Source: Panorpa germanica
Lineage: Eukaryota; Arthropoda; Insecta; Mecoptera; Panorpidae
DNA: 64,000 bases
Assembly: GCA_963678705.1 (NCBI GenBank)
Contig: OY783212.1
Span: 18,352,001 to 18,416,000 of the forward strand
Reading direction: 5' to 3'
Positions 1 through 11,205 of this stretch are shown in pieces; the first letter of the stretch is position 1, and each line of letters opens with the position of its first letter. The notes under the pieces are model-generated. The model did not search any database. It was given only the letters and a program-made list of their open reading frames with translations, and was not told the DNA's origin. A program made the position numbers and the translations under genes.

Positions 1-150
1 AAGAGACAAAATGACTTTTTTATTTGTTAATATCTCTTGAAATATAAGGAGTTTTAAAAAAATAATTCGACATTTGAGGTTCTAGTAACCAACTTTATCA
101 ATCAATATATATGACAATTTTATAGAAATTAAGACATAGGACACACACAT
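1..150 (+). repeat. Family A repeat, right-hand end
   Basis: The stretch with ATTTGAGGTTCTAGTAACC and then AAGACATAGGACACA matches the right end of the element at 8,559-9,193. It is cut by the window start. Non-coding. Confidence 0.6.
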
Positions 151-160
151 TTCAATTGTA

Positions 161-1256
161 CGAGTAGACTAAAATATATATCGTTTATTTTAAATAGCTA
201 TTCTAATAAATATATTATAAGAGATTGGTAACCTCTATTTTGTTAAACTAATCCGTTAATTACTGGCGATTTTTCACAGGTTTATATTTTCTAAATTAGA
301 TTACTTATGCCTGCTCCAAGGTATGGGATTTTTTTGTTATTGGTTTAAGTGCGGTTTATAGTTTTGGGTAAACGTACAAAGCTAATTTTGCTAAATATAG
401 TTCTTTAGTAAATCGGCAGAAGTTGACGGGCACTAGTTAAACAGTTACGAAATAAGGGTCTAAAAGTTTACTGGTCTGTTCGTAATTCAACTAATCATAA
501 ATGTCGAGAAGATGGTATAAATATATTTTCTGTGTCAACCCTACACTTTACAAAAAGTGAAAAAATACCGCCTCTTTAAAGCGATGTTTCTTTTTCCTCT
601 CTGTACATATGAACTGCAACAGTGTGTAGAAGAATGGATTCCCTGTTTCTATGAATGAACAAACTTACCGAGTAGTGTTCTCCGAAGATTAGAAATGAAC
701 AAACAAATAATCTGAAATAATTAAATTATTTATTCGACCAAGGAAGCGGCAATAATAATTAACTATAAAAATAATGTTGTAAACAGTTACTTCTTCGAAA
801 CCTTAAATTTCCGTTCGCTATATCACAGATGATAACCTTTCATCGTTAATGCTTTAATTAGTTGAATAAGATCGGACATCAAAGAACATCGTCTAATCCG
901 CTAAACTAGTTAAAATGTATTTTGATATAGACAGCTCAAGTCAAAAATAAATAAATGTAACAATAAGAAATACATAATCAGTTTGACACAAGTTTAACTC
1001 AGATTACAACCGTATCATTTTACAGAATATGGGTGATGGATAGCCCTGTCCTCGTTTATGTTATATTTTCATATTATAAAGAGTAAAAATATTTGGTTGA
1101 AACTAAAATTTAGAAAATACAGACCCCTCTTTTATATCTGGTAATTGGCTGTTAACTTCTGTCGACTTTTCAAAGGCCCCGCATTCGTTAGATTACATGT
1201 TGCATATAATCAATTAAAGAAAACAAAGTCAAAACACATAAAGGCTCATTCTTTGT
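161..1256. other. AT-rich intergenic DNA, no gene seen
   Basis: No coding exon, RNA gene or clear repeat boundary was recognised. The right part may be a degraded interior of the hAT element whose transposase remnant follows. Confidence 0.4.
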
Positions 1257-1526
1257 TTGTTTGAAAAATTGAGACATGTGGTACTGGCACAACTAATAAG
1301 AAAATGGAAAACAACGAATCTTACTATATGTTTGTGTTATGCTAACACAACCATAGACCTGGAAACGTTGCAGTATTTTAAAGATAATGCAACTAATTTA
1401 GTTTCTTTAATTAAATATTCATACATAAATAAAATATTTTTAAAATATAACACTTGCTTGCTAAGTTCTGCCCCAGTAGAACGTTCCTTTTCGTTTGGTG
1501 GAATGATTATGAGACCTCATCGATGA
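1257..1526 (+). pseudogene. hAT transposase C-terminal fragment
   Basis: About 89 codons end in [13 protein letters not shown], with MRPHR just after it. This matches the conserved C-terminal dimerisation region of hAT-superfamily transposases (typically AxxERxFSxxG followed by R.R). A stop follows directly, where active proteins continue a short way. The DDE catalytic core and BED zinc finger are absent, so this is a dead remnant. A hAT-like terminal repeat lies about 220 bp downstream and is probably the right end of the same element. Confidence 0.75.
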
Positions 1527-1740
1527 AAAATCCGTGACATAAATAACATTTATATTTTATGTAATTTCTCATAATTAATAAAAAATAACATTTATATTAG
1601 TAATATAAAGAGTATTTTATTTTCTCAAAAGTATTTTTTAAATACGTATTTTGTATTTAAATACTAACATTAAATTAGTTTTGTGTTTTGTATTTGAAAT
1701 AGAAAAATAACAAGGTATTTGCATTTTGTATTTAAATACC

Positions 1741-1767
1741 TTTGAATAGTATTTGTGCACAACTCTG
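1741..1767 (+). repeat. hAT-like terminal inverted repeat
   Basis: TTTGAATAGTATTTGTGCAC followed by AACTCTG reads inward from the element end as CAGAGTTGTGCACAAATAC, the usual form of a hAT terminus. It recurs almost unchanged at 3,554-3,580. Confidence 0.55.
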
Positions 1768-1788
1768 CAAATGTAAATTATAACAATA

Positions 1789-3175
1789 GGCTTGTGCTTG
1801 TGTCTTAATTTCTATAAAAGTGTACTATCATCCTATATTATATTGTCCCAGGTGTATGTATATTTTCTTATATTCTTATATGTTTACCCGATTCGTATGG
1901 TGGCATGAAAACGGCTTCGTCAATGTTTTCGTCAAAGTTCTAGTTCGTAGAGAAAATTCTAAGATTTTTGGCGTTCTCGAAGAAAAAATGGAAAAAAAAT
2001 AATTACTTTTTCCTGTATAACTTTTAATTCGCATGTGTGTTATGGTGTTCAATGCTGACATTTTTCAAAAATTAGAAATTGAAAAATTGAAAAAGGGGGG
2101 GTTGAAGAAATTCGGGGGCTCGGTAGGGAACTTTGGAGAAAGTTCATATTCTGGATTCTAGAATAATTAAGTATATTATTAAAAAAAAAAAATTCAAAAT
2201 TTCAAAATTTTATTTGGGGGCACGGGGGCAGTATTTGCCGAGAGTAAAAATTGTGCTAGAAAGTTGAAATTTTGTATATAGGCTAACCTTGGTAACTTAT
2301 TTACGAATCGAATTAAAAAATTCAAAATTTTGAAAAAAAGTTGGTCAAACAACGGATAAATTCAAAATATTTTTTATTTTGTTAAAAAGAAAGAAATTTT
2401 TTTAGTCAGTTTGTATGAAAAATTATTTGATTTTATATGTGAAATTTATGTAGAACGAGTTAAATATTTCAATTTAAAAATGGAATTAAAATTTGAAATG
2501 AAATTCAATTCACACATAAAAGACAGTCGTCGTTTGGACGGGGGTACACTCCAGTATATTGATAAAGTGGGTTACTAGAACCTCAAATGTTCAATAATTT
2601 TTTAATAACTCCTTTTATGTTAGGAGATATTAAAAAAGTCATTTTTCTCTTTTTAATTATTAAAGGGTGAATCGTTGTACAACATTCCAAATGCATGTGA
2701 CCTCAGAACCTCTAGCTGCTATCTCTTTTATACTACAGAGCGTAAAGGAGATATATTCTTGACAGAACTCTGACAAGTTTACAGGTTACCAACCTTACAG
2801 CTCATAAATCTCTGTTATATGTATTTATATATCAAAAGATCAAATATTATTTACAGCTATTTCAAGGAACAATAAAATTTCAATATTATGTCTGTCGTAA
2901 CAGGGTTAAATAAAACAAAAACTTATTATTCTTTGACTTGACTTGAATATTTCGACTACCAACAGCTACAAAACATTACCACAGCACTGACCTACTCAAC
3001 AAATAACTGACGTTAAAATGCATTTACGTCATACAAATGTGGCTGACCATTTCTAGCGCTAAAACTACAATTCAAATTTTTAATTGCTATATCTCCGTTA
3101 ACATTTAGTAAATTTAATTTATTTAATAAAATAGACACGCCAATACACATTTATCATCTCAATATCAATCTCTAA
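1789..3175 (-). mobile_element. Family A element (minus), interrupted by a family B repeat
   Basis: Its terminal piece (GGCTTGTG, then CTTAATTTCTATAAAAGTG) lies at 1,789-1,828. The rest resumes at about 2,553 with GTATATTGATAAAGTGGG and runs to about 3,175. In the uninterrupted copy at 8,559-9,193 these parts are adjacent. The intervening 1,832-2,551 is family B. The inner end is truncated. No coding capacity, so it is a non-autonomous DNA element. Confidence 0.6.
1832..2551 (+). repeat. Family B dispersed repeat
   Basis: It starts CCTATATTATATTGTCCC, contains TATATGTTTACCCGATTCG and a middle rich in G runs (GGGGGCACGGGGGCAG), and ends near AGTCGTCGTTTGGACGGGGG. Other copies end in the palindrome GTCGCAAGCGAC. 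Related copies lie at about 5,239-5,405 (partial), 35,075-35,730, 44,310-44,368 plus 50,123-50,530, and 50,495-51,745. No long ORF was found. Class unknown. Confidence 0.65.
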
Positions 3176-4068
3176 TATTCAATTATCTTTATTTAATTGG
3201 CATTATTAAAGAAGTTAATAATCACTGATATAGACATTTTTCTCTCTTTAATAATTAAAGTGGTAAAAATGTACAAAAATGACGTCAGTTTACGACGTCA
3301 TTGCTTCTAATCTTCTACTTCATTACCATTTGCCAACCGTTACAATCACTGTTAAACAAGAGAAGTTTAGAAAAGATGCAGTATAAGACCGTCTGCAAAC
3401 TAGTCGCGCAACGAAGTTTCCAACGAAAACTAAAAACGAGCCATGTCGGGCCGTGGTTCGTGACTCTATAGAATTTTTGACAATAGCATAATAGGGGATT
3501 TTATTATGTCGTATATTATGAGGTACTTGTATGTATGTATGTATTTCAATACTTTTGAATAGTATTTGTGCACATCTCTGCTTATGATGCCACCATCAAA
3601 AGCATCCCAGTAAACAATTTGGTGAAGTGTCTTATTTGGTGAAGTTCGAGTCACTCGTACAATTCTATTCTAACGCTTTACAAGTTCTCTACCTGTCACA
3701 GATTTTGTGTTAGTTTTTCATAATAATATTCTTTCTTTTTCCAACATCATTCATTAAGTATTTCTGTTTCTTTCCCACATGGATATATTTTTTTTAAATT
3801 CACATTCATTTCATTTATTCTGTAAATGAAAGTTTATTTATTAAAAGTGAGAGAGAAACGAGATGCGTTAGACAAGTAAAATATATTTTTCACCGTTACA
3901 CTTGTATACTTGTATAATATTTCGTTCTGTACAGATGTTTAAAGTATATGCTATCCTTTTTCAACAAATATTTCTTTAACGGTAATAGACAGACGTTGTC
4001 TCCCTCAATCTCCGAATATAATGTGCTTAAACGAATACGAGTATTAAAATGTAAGCAGCGAGGGTAAG
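3176..4068. other. Repeat debris without a gene
   Basis: It contains an A-related piece near 3,200-3,260, a second hAT-like end at 3,554-3,580, and a CCCAGTAAACAATTTGG sequence at about 3,606 that recurs at the ends of MITE-like elements elsewhere in the window. No supported gene. Confidence 0.45.
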
Positions 4069-6142
4069 ACAGAGGTTTTAAACCTAACGCAGACCTGCCG
4101 ATCGTGGATTTTTGAATCACCAAAACAATGTAAAAAACTAATATAACGAGTATTGTTGAAGATGAATAATATTCATTAAAAAAATCACGATCCGTACTAA
4201 AGATTACATCTATTTATTTCTTCATTTAAATATTTATATTTTGCAGACTTTAAAAAGTAAATTTCCATTAAGTTTTATACTCCTGCCATCCTTGCTAGTT
4301 TAAAGTTTATGACTTATACGATGCTAAGACAGAGGTTTTAAACCTAACGCAGACCTGCCGATCGTGGATTTTTGAATCACCAAAACAATGTAAAAAACTA
4401 ATATAACGAGTATTGTTGAAGATGAATAATATTCATTAAAAAAATACGATCCATACTAAAGATTACATCTATTTATTTCTTCATTTAAATATTTTTATTT
4501 TGCAGACTCTAAAATGTAGATTTCAATTAAGTTGTATACCCCTGCTATTTTCAAGTTTATAACTCCGGTTATAAATCATAAACCTACTCCGCTTTTAATT
4601 CAGCAGTGAACCGTCGTTGCAATGTGTGTAGCTCATAAAAAGGACCTTTCCTATGAACGACTGAATAGAAAACGAACACGTTCCAGACAAAAAATTCATG
4701 ATATGTAATAGAAATTAAGTAGAATTTACTCCAAAATGTTTACTGGGATGCGACATAGTTTGAAACATAGTCGCTCAAAATGTGCTCAAAACCAATATCA
4801 AATCAGTTTAGTTTCGTTCGTGCCCAGTGTTATCTCACTCGTATACACGTGTGTTCTCTCACTAACAACACAGTTGCATTCTCATTCGGCTCGGGCAGAT
4901 TCGGTGCTAAGGTTTGCAATCAGTCGACCCATGTGCAGACGGCCTTAGACGTCAATGCCCAGTAAACATTTTGGAGTAAATTCTACTTAATTTCTATTAC
5001 ATATCATGAGTTTTTTGTCTGGAACGTGTTCGTTTTCTATTCAGTCGTTCATAGGAAATGACCTTTTTATGACCTACAGAGATCGCAACGACGGTTCACT
5101 GCTGAATTAAAAGCGGAGTCGGTTTATGATTTATGACCGGAGTTATAAACTTGACTCTAAAAAGTGGAATTCCATTAAGTTTTATACTCCTGCCATCCCT
5201 GCTAGTATCAAGTTTATAACTTATACGAAGCTAAGACTTTCAACTTTCTATATTTTACGAATTAAAAGTTATACAGGAAAAAGTAATTATTTTTTTTCCA
5301 TTTTTTCTAAAATTACAGGTTTCCAGAGAATTCAGGGGAAAATTCGAGGACGCCACAAATCTTAGAATTTTCTCTACGAAATAGAAAATTTTCAGAAACA
5401 TTGACGTTTTATACCCCTGCCATCCCTGCTAGTGTCAAGTTTATAACTTATACGAAGCTAAGACAGAGGTTTTAAACCTAACGCAGACCTGCCGATCGTG
5501 GATTTTTGAATCACCAAAACAATGTAAAAAACTAATATAACGAGTATTGTTGAAGATGAATAATATTCATTAAAAAAATCACGATCCGTACTAAAGATTA
5601 CATCTATTTATTTCTTCATTTAAATATTTATATATTGCAGAGTCTAAAAAGTAGAATTCCATTAAGTTTTATACCCCTGCCATCCTTGCTAGTGTAAAGT
5701 TTATGACTTATACGATGCTAAGACAGAGGTTGTAAACCTAACGCAGACCTGCCGATCGTGGATTTTTGAATCACCAAAACAATGTAAAAAACTAATATAA
5801 CGAGTATTGTTGAAGATGAATAATATTCATTAAAAAAATCACGATCCATACTAAAGATTACATCTATTTATTTCTTCATTTAAATATTTATATTTTGCAG
5901 ACTCTAAAATGTACAATTCAATTAAGTTTTATACCCCTGCTAGTTTCAAGTTTATAACTCCGGTCATAAATCATAAACCTACTCCGCTTTTAATTCAGCA
6001 GTGAACCGTCGTTGCAATGTGTGTAGCTCATAAAAAGGGCCTTTCCTATGAACGACTGAATAGAAAACGAACACGTTCCAGACAAAAAATTCATGATATG
6101 TAATAGAAATTAAGTAGAATTTACTCCAAAATGTTTACTGGG
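4069..6142. repeat. Composite repeat: A-A-B block present twice, with one inverted B
   Basis: A unit of about 258 bp beginning AGACAGAGGTTTTAAACC starts at about 4,069, 4,326, 5,460 and 5,720. After each pair comes a 195-bp arm: 4,552-4,745 and about 5,946-6,142. A reversed arm lies at 4,961-5,155, so the first arm and its inverse form a foldback around 4,746-4,960. A family-B fragment lies at 5,239-5,405. Arms end at CCCAGTAAACATTTTGGAG, a terminus also seen at 25,993 and 59,800. No coding. Confidence 0.75.
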
Positions 6143-6149
6143 ACAACCC

Positions 6150-7432
6150 AATTACACCAATCGCAGTTACTGTTTTTAAGGTTTATCTAACATAACCAAA
6201 GCTATACCCGTTACATTAACTATTTTACCTAATATACAACGTTTAGTAACCTATTTTTCAGCTATCTAAAAAGTAAGTCTACCCTTTTGCGGAATAGCGT
6301 ATTCATAAAACTTCTTTAAGAACGCCATTTAAGGATTATAATATAATTAGTCTTTCTGAAAGTATTAGAGTCTATTAAAATAGCTGTAAAATTATAAAAT
6401 ATGCTACTTTTGCGATTAAATATTACTTAAATATATAAGGTAATAGATCATACAATCATAGTTGCTGATTTGAGTTTTGTTTATTCAATGTAAAAGAAAA
6501 ATAAGGAAAATTAACATTTATTATAATAATTAGCAATGTATATATAATATTATTTTAGTATGATGCTATGGGCCATGACATCTGATGGCATTACTCAAGA
6601 TTATTTTGATATGTAAAGCGAATTTTTCAATAATTTCATTTAATGCGTACCACGGATTTAAACCAGCGACCAAATGTGCTGTACATTATATTGAAAAAGA
6701 AAACATTTACAAAATAATCTGGTTTTGTATAGCGTAGCCATTAGAAATAAAATTGATCAAACCTGTAATATAACAAGACAAAAACAATAAATTGAATAAT
6801 GATTTATAAGTTTTATCTCCTTCGAGTAGAAGAAATCAGAATATCAGTTATTACATCAATGCTAAATATCTCTAATTATGTAATATTTTTTGAAGGTTAA
6901 AGATTAATTAAATATTTTAAATTATTTCGTTAATTTTATCGCAAATACATGTTTAATTAGTACAGCCAGTAGTATAAGTTAACCACTTTTTAAAGATTTC
7001 AATGGCTTCGAGGATCGTTGATCTCTTCTCTTATATGTCATCTGATTTACCATTTTCTAATAAATAGAAACTTTGTTTATATTTCTATACAAACAGAAAA
7101 CATACAGTTTATAAAATATATATAATATATAACATTGGAAAATAACTTAAGTTATGTAATTACATTACTGGAATTTGTATACTTAAATAAAATTATTGGA
7201 AATTTAGATAATTTATCAGAACAAACAAAATTAGTAACATTATGTTATATAATTAATATATAGAAATATATTTTAATTCTAAGATGTCTACAAACTTTGA
7301 AAAAGTTGATGAACAATGAATAATAAAATATTTGGAATTTAAATCAAGCACGCTTCCTTAAATAATTATAAATGTAACATAAATTTGAAAATAATATACA
7401 AAATTACTGTTCAAATAAATTATTTATATATA
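6150..7432. other. AT-rich intergenic DNA, nothing recognised
   Basis: No exon, RNA gene or clear repeat seen. Its right end serves as the 3' flank of the CDIN1 gene. Confidence 0.4.
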
Positions 7433-8254
7433 CTATAATTCCATACATTTAATTTCAGATTTGGGAAAATAATCTCTGACAATAAACATCATGGATTCAT
7501 CGTCTTTAAGAATATCTTCTTGATAACCAAACCAATAAATAACCAGACCAGGGCCAAATCGATTCCAGTAGCTTCGCAATTGATCCTTAACGTATCCTTT
7601 ATGAGTTTCGTTGTCTCCAAACAAGGCTTTGCTCTCTATCCAATTAACTACAACACCATCCACAGCTATTGGTATTTCGAGTTTTAAATCTGGAGTTTTA
7701 TCAAATCCACTTTGTCTAAGCTCGCTTTCATCTTTATACCATAACTCCATCTTTGTTGCCTCGTACTTCAGTAACTGTTCATATTCTTCTCCAACGGATT
7801 GTTTTATAGCATCAGATATTGGACCATATTGATTATCAAATAATATAGCTTCATGAATGTCGAATGCTAAATAAGGATCATCTATTTTCGTAGTATCTTT
7901 TAATAAACTACCTATAATATGTCGAGTACTTGTTGATTTGTCATCTATATGTTTATAGTGTCTCTCTAGAATCATCTTAGCAACCAAAGCTGGTGTTACA
8001 TCAGCAGTTTTTGCAATTTCTATAATACTAACACCTTTCATATAGTTTTCATAATAACGCTTAGATACACTTTCAGATTTTACATGATTTCTTCGCATTC
8101 TTCTTTGGTATTCTGTATTTAAAATACTTCCTAATGCATTTTTTGAAATTTCTGGAAATTTTTCGAAAACCATTTTTTCACAGTCACGTCCAAGTCCTTT
8201 ATATTCAGCAATACTGGACACAATGTCATCATATTTTGAATTACTGATTATCAT
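7433..8254 (-). CDS. CDIN1: CDAN1-interacting nuclease 1 (CDIN1, TPD-motif protein)
   Basis: An uninterrupted 273-aa protein, close to human CDIN1 (C15orf41) at about 281 aa. The TPD signature that names the family is at residues 187-189 (DKTPDLKLEIP), followed by WIESKALFGD with E207 and K209. Together these give the D...ExK arrangement of PD-(D/E)XK nucleases. The C-terminal half (WNRFGPGLVIYWFGY) is also typical. The N-terminal half is helical with a helix-turn-helix-like stretch near residues 70-95. In vertebrates the protein binds Codanin-1 and its loss causes congenital dyserythropoietic anaemia I; the insect role is inferred from homology. The start ATG (8,254) opens the frame and no intron is needed. 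It is isolated from other genes by repeats on both sides. Confidence 0.88.
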   Translation of the reverse strand: MIISNSKYDDIVSSIAEYKGLGRDCEKMVFEKFPEISKNALGSILNTEYQRRMRRNHVKSESVSKRYYENYMKGVSIIEIAKTADVTPALVAKMILERHYKHIDDKSTSTRHIIGSLLKDTTKIDDPYLAFDIHEAILFDNQYGPISDAIKQSVGEEYEQLLKYEATKMELWYKDESELRQSGFDKTPDLKLEIPIAVDGVVVNWIESKALFGDNETHKGYVKDQLRSYWNRFGPGLVIYWFGYQEDILKDDESMMFIVRDYFPKSEIKCMEL

Positions 8255-8558
8255 CTTGATTTTATGTAAAATCTCTTATGTAAAATATGTATTTATATTA
8301 GTTGCACAATTCCGATTTACAAAGAAAATTAACTGCAAAAAAACATTTTTATTAAAAATGCAGTCGAATAATATATATATAATTGGGAATATTTATTAAA
8401 AATTTAATATGCACCTACCTCTCGTAGTTATTACTTGCTTTTTTGTCTTAAGACTAATTTGACTAGCTGTCAAATGTTTGTAGGTTATATTTATACTCAT
8501 AATAGTCTCTGATGACGAGTTATTTACAGGTCACAGGAGCTTATGTCCTATGTCTTAA
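8255..8558. other. Upstream flank of CDIN1
   Basis: AT-rich DNA that must hold the CDIN1 promoter. No TATA box or other site could be assigned with confidence. Confidence 0.35.
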
Positions 8559-9193
8559 TGGGCTTGTGTCCTCATTTTTTAGTGGTCGATTTTTCAATTG
8601 TTGATTGAAATTGATGTTAATAAATGTGTATTGGCGTGTCTATTTTATTAAATATCTAAATATTGACGGAGATATAGCAATTAAAAATTTGAATTGTAGT
8701 TTTAGCGCTAGAAATGGTCGCCCATATTTGTATGACATGAAATGCATTTTAACGTCAGTTATTTGTTGAGTAGGTCAGTGTTGTGGTAATGTTTTGTAGC
8801 TGTTGGTACTCAAACAATCCAGTCAAGTCAAGGAATAATAAGTTTTTACTTTATTTAACCCTGTTAAGGCAGACATAATATTGAAATTTTATTGTTCCTT
8901 GAAATAACTGTAAATAATATTTGATATTTTGATATATAAATATATATAGCAGAGATTTATGATCTGTAAGGTTGGTAACCTTACACAAGGATTGTGATGT
9001 CACATGCATTTGGAGTTTGTACATCGTTGAATCCCTTTAATAATTAAAGAGACAAAATGACTTTTTTAATTGTTAATATCTCCTAACATATAAGGAGTTA
9101 TTAAAAAATAATTGAACATTTGAGGTTCTAGTAACCCACTTTATCAATATATAGTACACTTTTATAGAAATTAAGACATAGGACACAAGCCCA
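8559..9193 (+). mobile_element. Family A non-autonomous DNA element, both ends present
   Basis: It opens TGGGCTTGTGTCCTC and closes with GGACACAAGCCCA, a short terminal inverted repeat. The 635-bp interior has no coding frame. Other copies or parts are at 1-150, 1,789-3,175, 14,586-14,994, 19,388-20,040 and about 31,733-31,783. Just beyond the right end, 9,197-9,275 carries a tail-to-tail inverted fragment of the same family. Confidence 0.7.
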
Positions 9194-9300
9194 TTGCTAT
9201 CAATTCCTATAAAAGTGTGCTATATATTAATAAAGTTAGTTACTAGAACCTCAAATATTCAATTATTTTTTAGTTTATTTTAATTTGGATCATGATCATG

Positions 9301-9345
9301 ATTTTGGTATAAAAAAAAGCGCGGAGCTTTTTTTTATACCAAAAT
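9301..9345. repeat. Perfect 20-bp hairpin
   Basis: ATTTTGGTATAAAAAAAAGC at 9,301-9,320 and its exact reverse complement at 9,326-9,345 are separated by GCGGA. A diverged relative with the same centre (GCGCGG.GC) lies at 29,911-29,955, so this is a dispersed hairpin repeat. Position gives no support for a gene terminator. Confidence 0.8.
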
Positions 9346-9540
9346 CGCCTTTTCTTATAACAAAATTTTTTTTCTCACTCTAAATCTCTTTAAATACACA
9401 ATTCATGAGGAACATGAAGAGAGAGGGTCAAGAGAAAAAGAAGCAGAAAGTACTTTTGGAAGTAGTACAAGTCTAGAATAATTTTTAGTTTTAATAAATT
9501 AATAAAGTTTAGTTTTAAGTTTGAATGTATATAGGAATCC

Positions 9541-10020
9541 TTTCTCCTCGTTTCCCAATCTAAGTCTGGCAATCCTTCTCATGTTTTTGTTTTTTTTTCT
9601 CTTAAGTAATGTGGTATCTCTCTCGCACAAATCCTTTTATATCTTGTGTTGTAATTGCTCTTCTCGATTTTTTCCATTCTTTCCTGTTGCTGTATCTCCT
9701 TTTCCCTTCTCCTTAGCTCATCTTCCACACTTGCGCCTCCTTCTCTTCTTCTTTCTGCCTCCTCGATTGCCATTCCATTCCTTTCTCTTTTTCCCAATCT
9801 AAGTCTAGCAATCCTTCTCATGTTTTTGTGTCTTTTTCTCTTAAGTAATGTGGTATCTCTCTCTCACAAATCCTTTTATATCTTGTGTTGTAATTGCTCT
9901 TCTCGATTTTTTCCATTCTTTCCTGTTGCTGTATCTCCTTTTCCCTTCTCCTTAGCTCATCTTCCACACTTGCGCCTCCTTCTCTTTTTCTTTCTGCCTC
10001 CTCGATCGCCATTACATTCC
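9541..10020 (-). pseudogene. LINE ORF2 tail fragment, tandemly duplicated
   Basis: On the minus strand both copies (9,541-9,781 and 9,782-10,020, offset about 239-241 bp) encode a charged stretch with SVEDELRRREKEI, then YNTRYKRI, PHYLREK and RRIARLRLG. That order resembles the C-terminal tail of arthropod LINE ORF2 proteins (YxxRYK...PxYL...IARxRLGNE). No RT or endonuclease remains. The serine- and phenylalanine-rich reading of the plus strand is a shadow of this. Confidence 0.5.
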
Positions 10021-10180
10021 TTTCTCTTTTTCAAGCGTCCCCCTCCCCCCACCCTTCTTTCTACTTCCACCATATCTGCTATATTTATCTTTATCTTTAT
10101 TTATATCTTTTTATCGAACTAGTGTAAACCCTACATCTATATAATTACTAAATTAGAAACATGTAAAATTAAGTATTTAA

Positions 10181-10963
10181 AAGCACCTCGATATCGATAG
10201 AAATTTAGAATTTTTGGATCATCTTTCTAAGGAACTCTTTGAAAAAAGAACGAAACTAGCTGAATTTAAAAAAACCACTGGCGATAAAGCAGACCAATTC
10301 AGCAGAATAAAATCATTTTTAGTTAGTAAAGTAACTTCTATAGGAACAAACTCTGACGAATTATTAGCATATGATCACAAACCACTGAATATAATATAAA
10401 TTGTGTGGTTTGTGCATATGATGAACACTTAACGCAGGATCTGGAGAAAATAAAATGTTTTATTCATCAAGCTATTCAACAACGGAGAAAATTACGACAG
10501 GAAAAAGAAGAAAAAGAAATTACTTTAACATAAGTTGCATTGCTATTGAGTAATAAGACAGTTTATACAAAATCAAATTGGAGCTTGTGAAGAAGAAATG
10601 AAAGTAATAAAACAAAATTATGAAAGAGATACTGGTTTACTACAGCAAGAAATGCATCTCGTTTTACAGGAAACCGTAAAGGAAAATGAACTTATAAATC
10701 GAAAAGCACTTTTGCAGAAGGAACTTGAAAAGCGTAAAAAAGTAATAGATGAAATGCAGGATTCTACTAAAAATTATGTAGAGGAATGGAAAGATGCTCT
10801 TGCAGCAAAACATAAAGAGTTTGATGAACGAGCACTTGCAGTACGAAACCGGCATGAAGAGGAAATAGCAAAACTACAAGAAATAAGTAAAAAACAAACA
10901 TATAACTTACGGGATTATGAAGCAAAGAAGAAAGAGTGGCATGATCTGCGCAATTCTAACTAA
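10181..10963 (+). pseudogene. Coiled-coil protein pseudogene
   Basis: Translation recovers a coherent charged protein only by changing frame. One segment runs DRNLEFLDHLSKELF... to a stop at 10,399. The next frame runs NCVVCAYDEHLTQDLEK... to a stop near 10,533. A third (QFIQNQIGACEEEMK, then long K/E/Q-rich heptads) runs to 10,963. No good splice sites explain the joins, so at least two frameshifts and one nonsense change are present. The last about 120 residues look like coiled coil. The parent gene was not identified. Lack of introns suggests a retrocopy, but no poly(A) tail is visible because an R1-type LINE follows directly. Confidence 0.55.
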
Positions 10964-11205
10964 ATTATATATTGCTATATATGATTCAATTATGAAATTG
11001 GCATATATATATATATATTTTTTTTTTGTTGTTTGTTGGGGAGGGGAAACCTTCCAAAGGCTAGCTCCTGCGCGGCAAGAAGTGTTGGATTCGCCCTCTT
11101 CTCGAGGCCGCCTACCAACTAAAACCACCTCCCCTTACTCACCTAGAATTCAGCCTGGAACCGCATAATGCATTACTTCAAGCTGGTTCTTGATACCCGA
11201 TTTCT

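Noticed and set aside
9521..10127. Plus-strand serine/phenylalanine-rich open frames resembling a secreted or membrane protein
   Set aside because: They are the complement of a LINE ORF2 tail that makes better protein sense on the minus strand.
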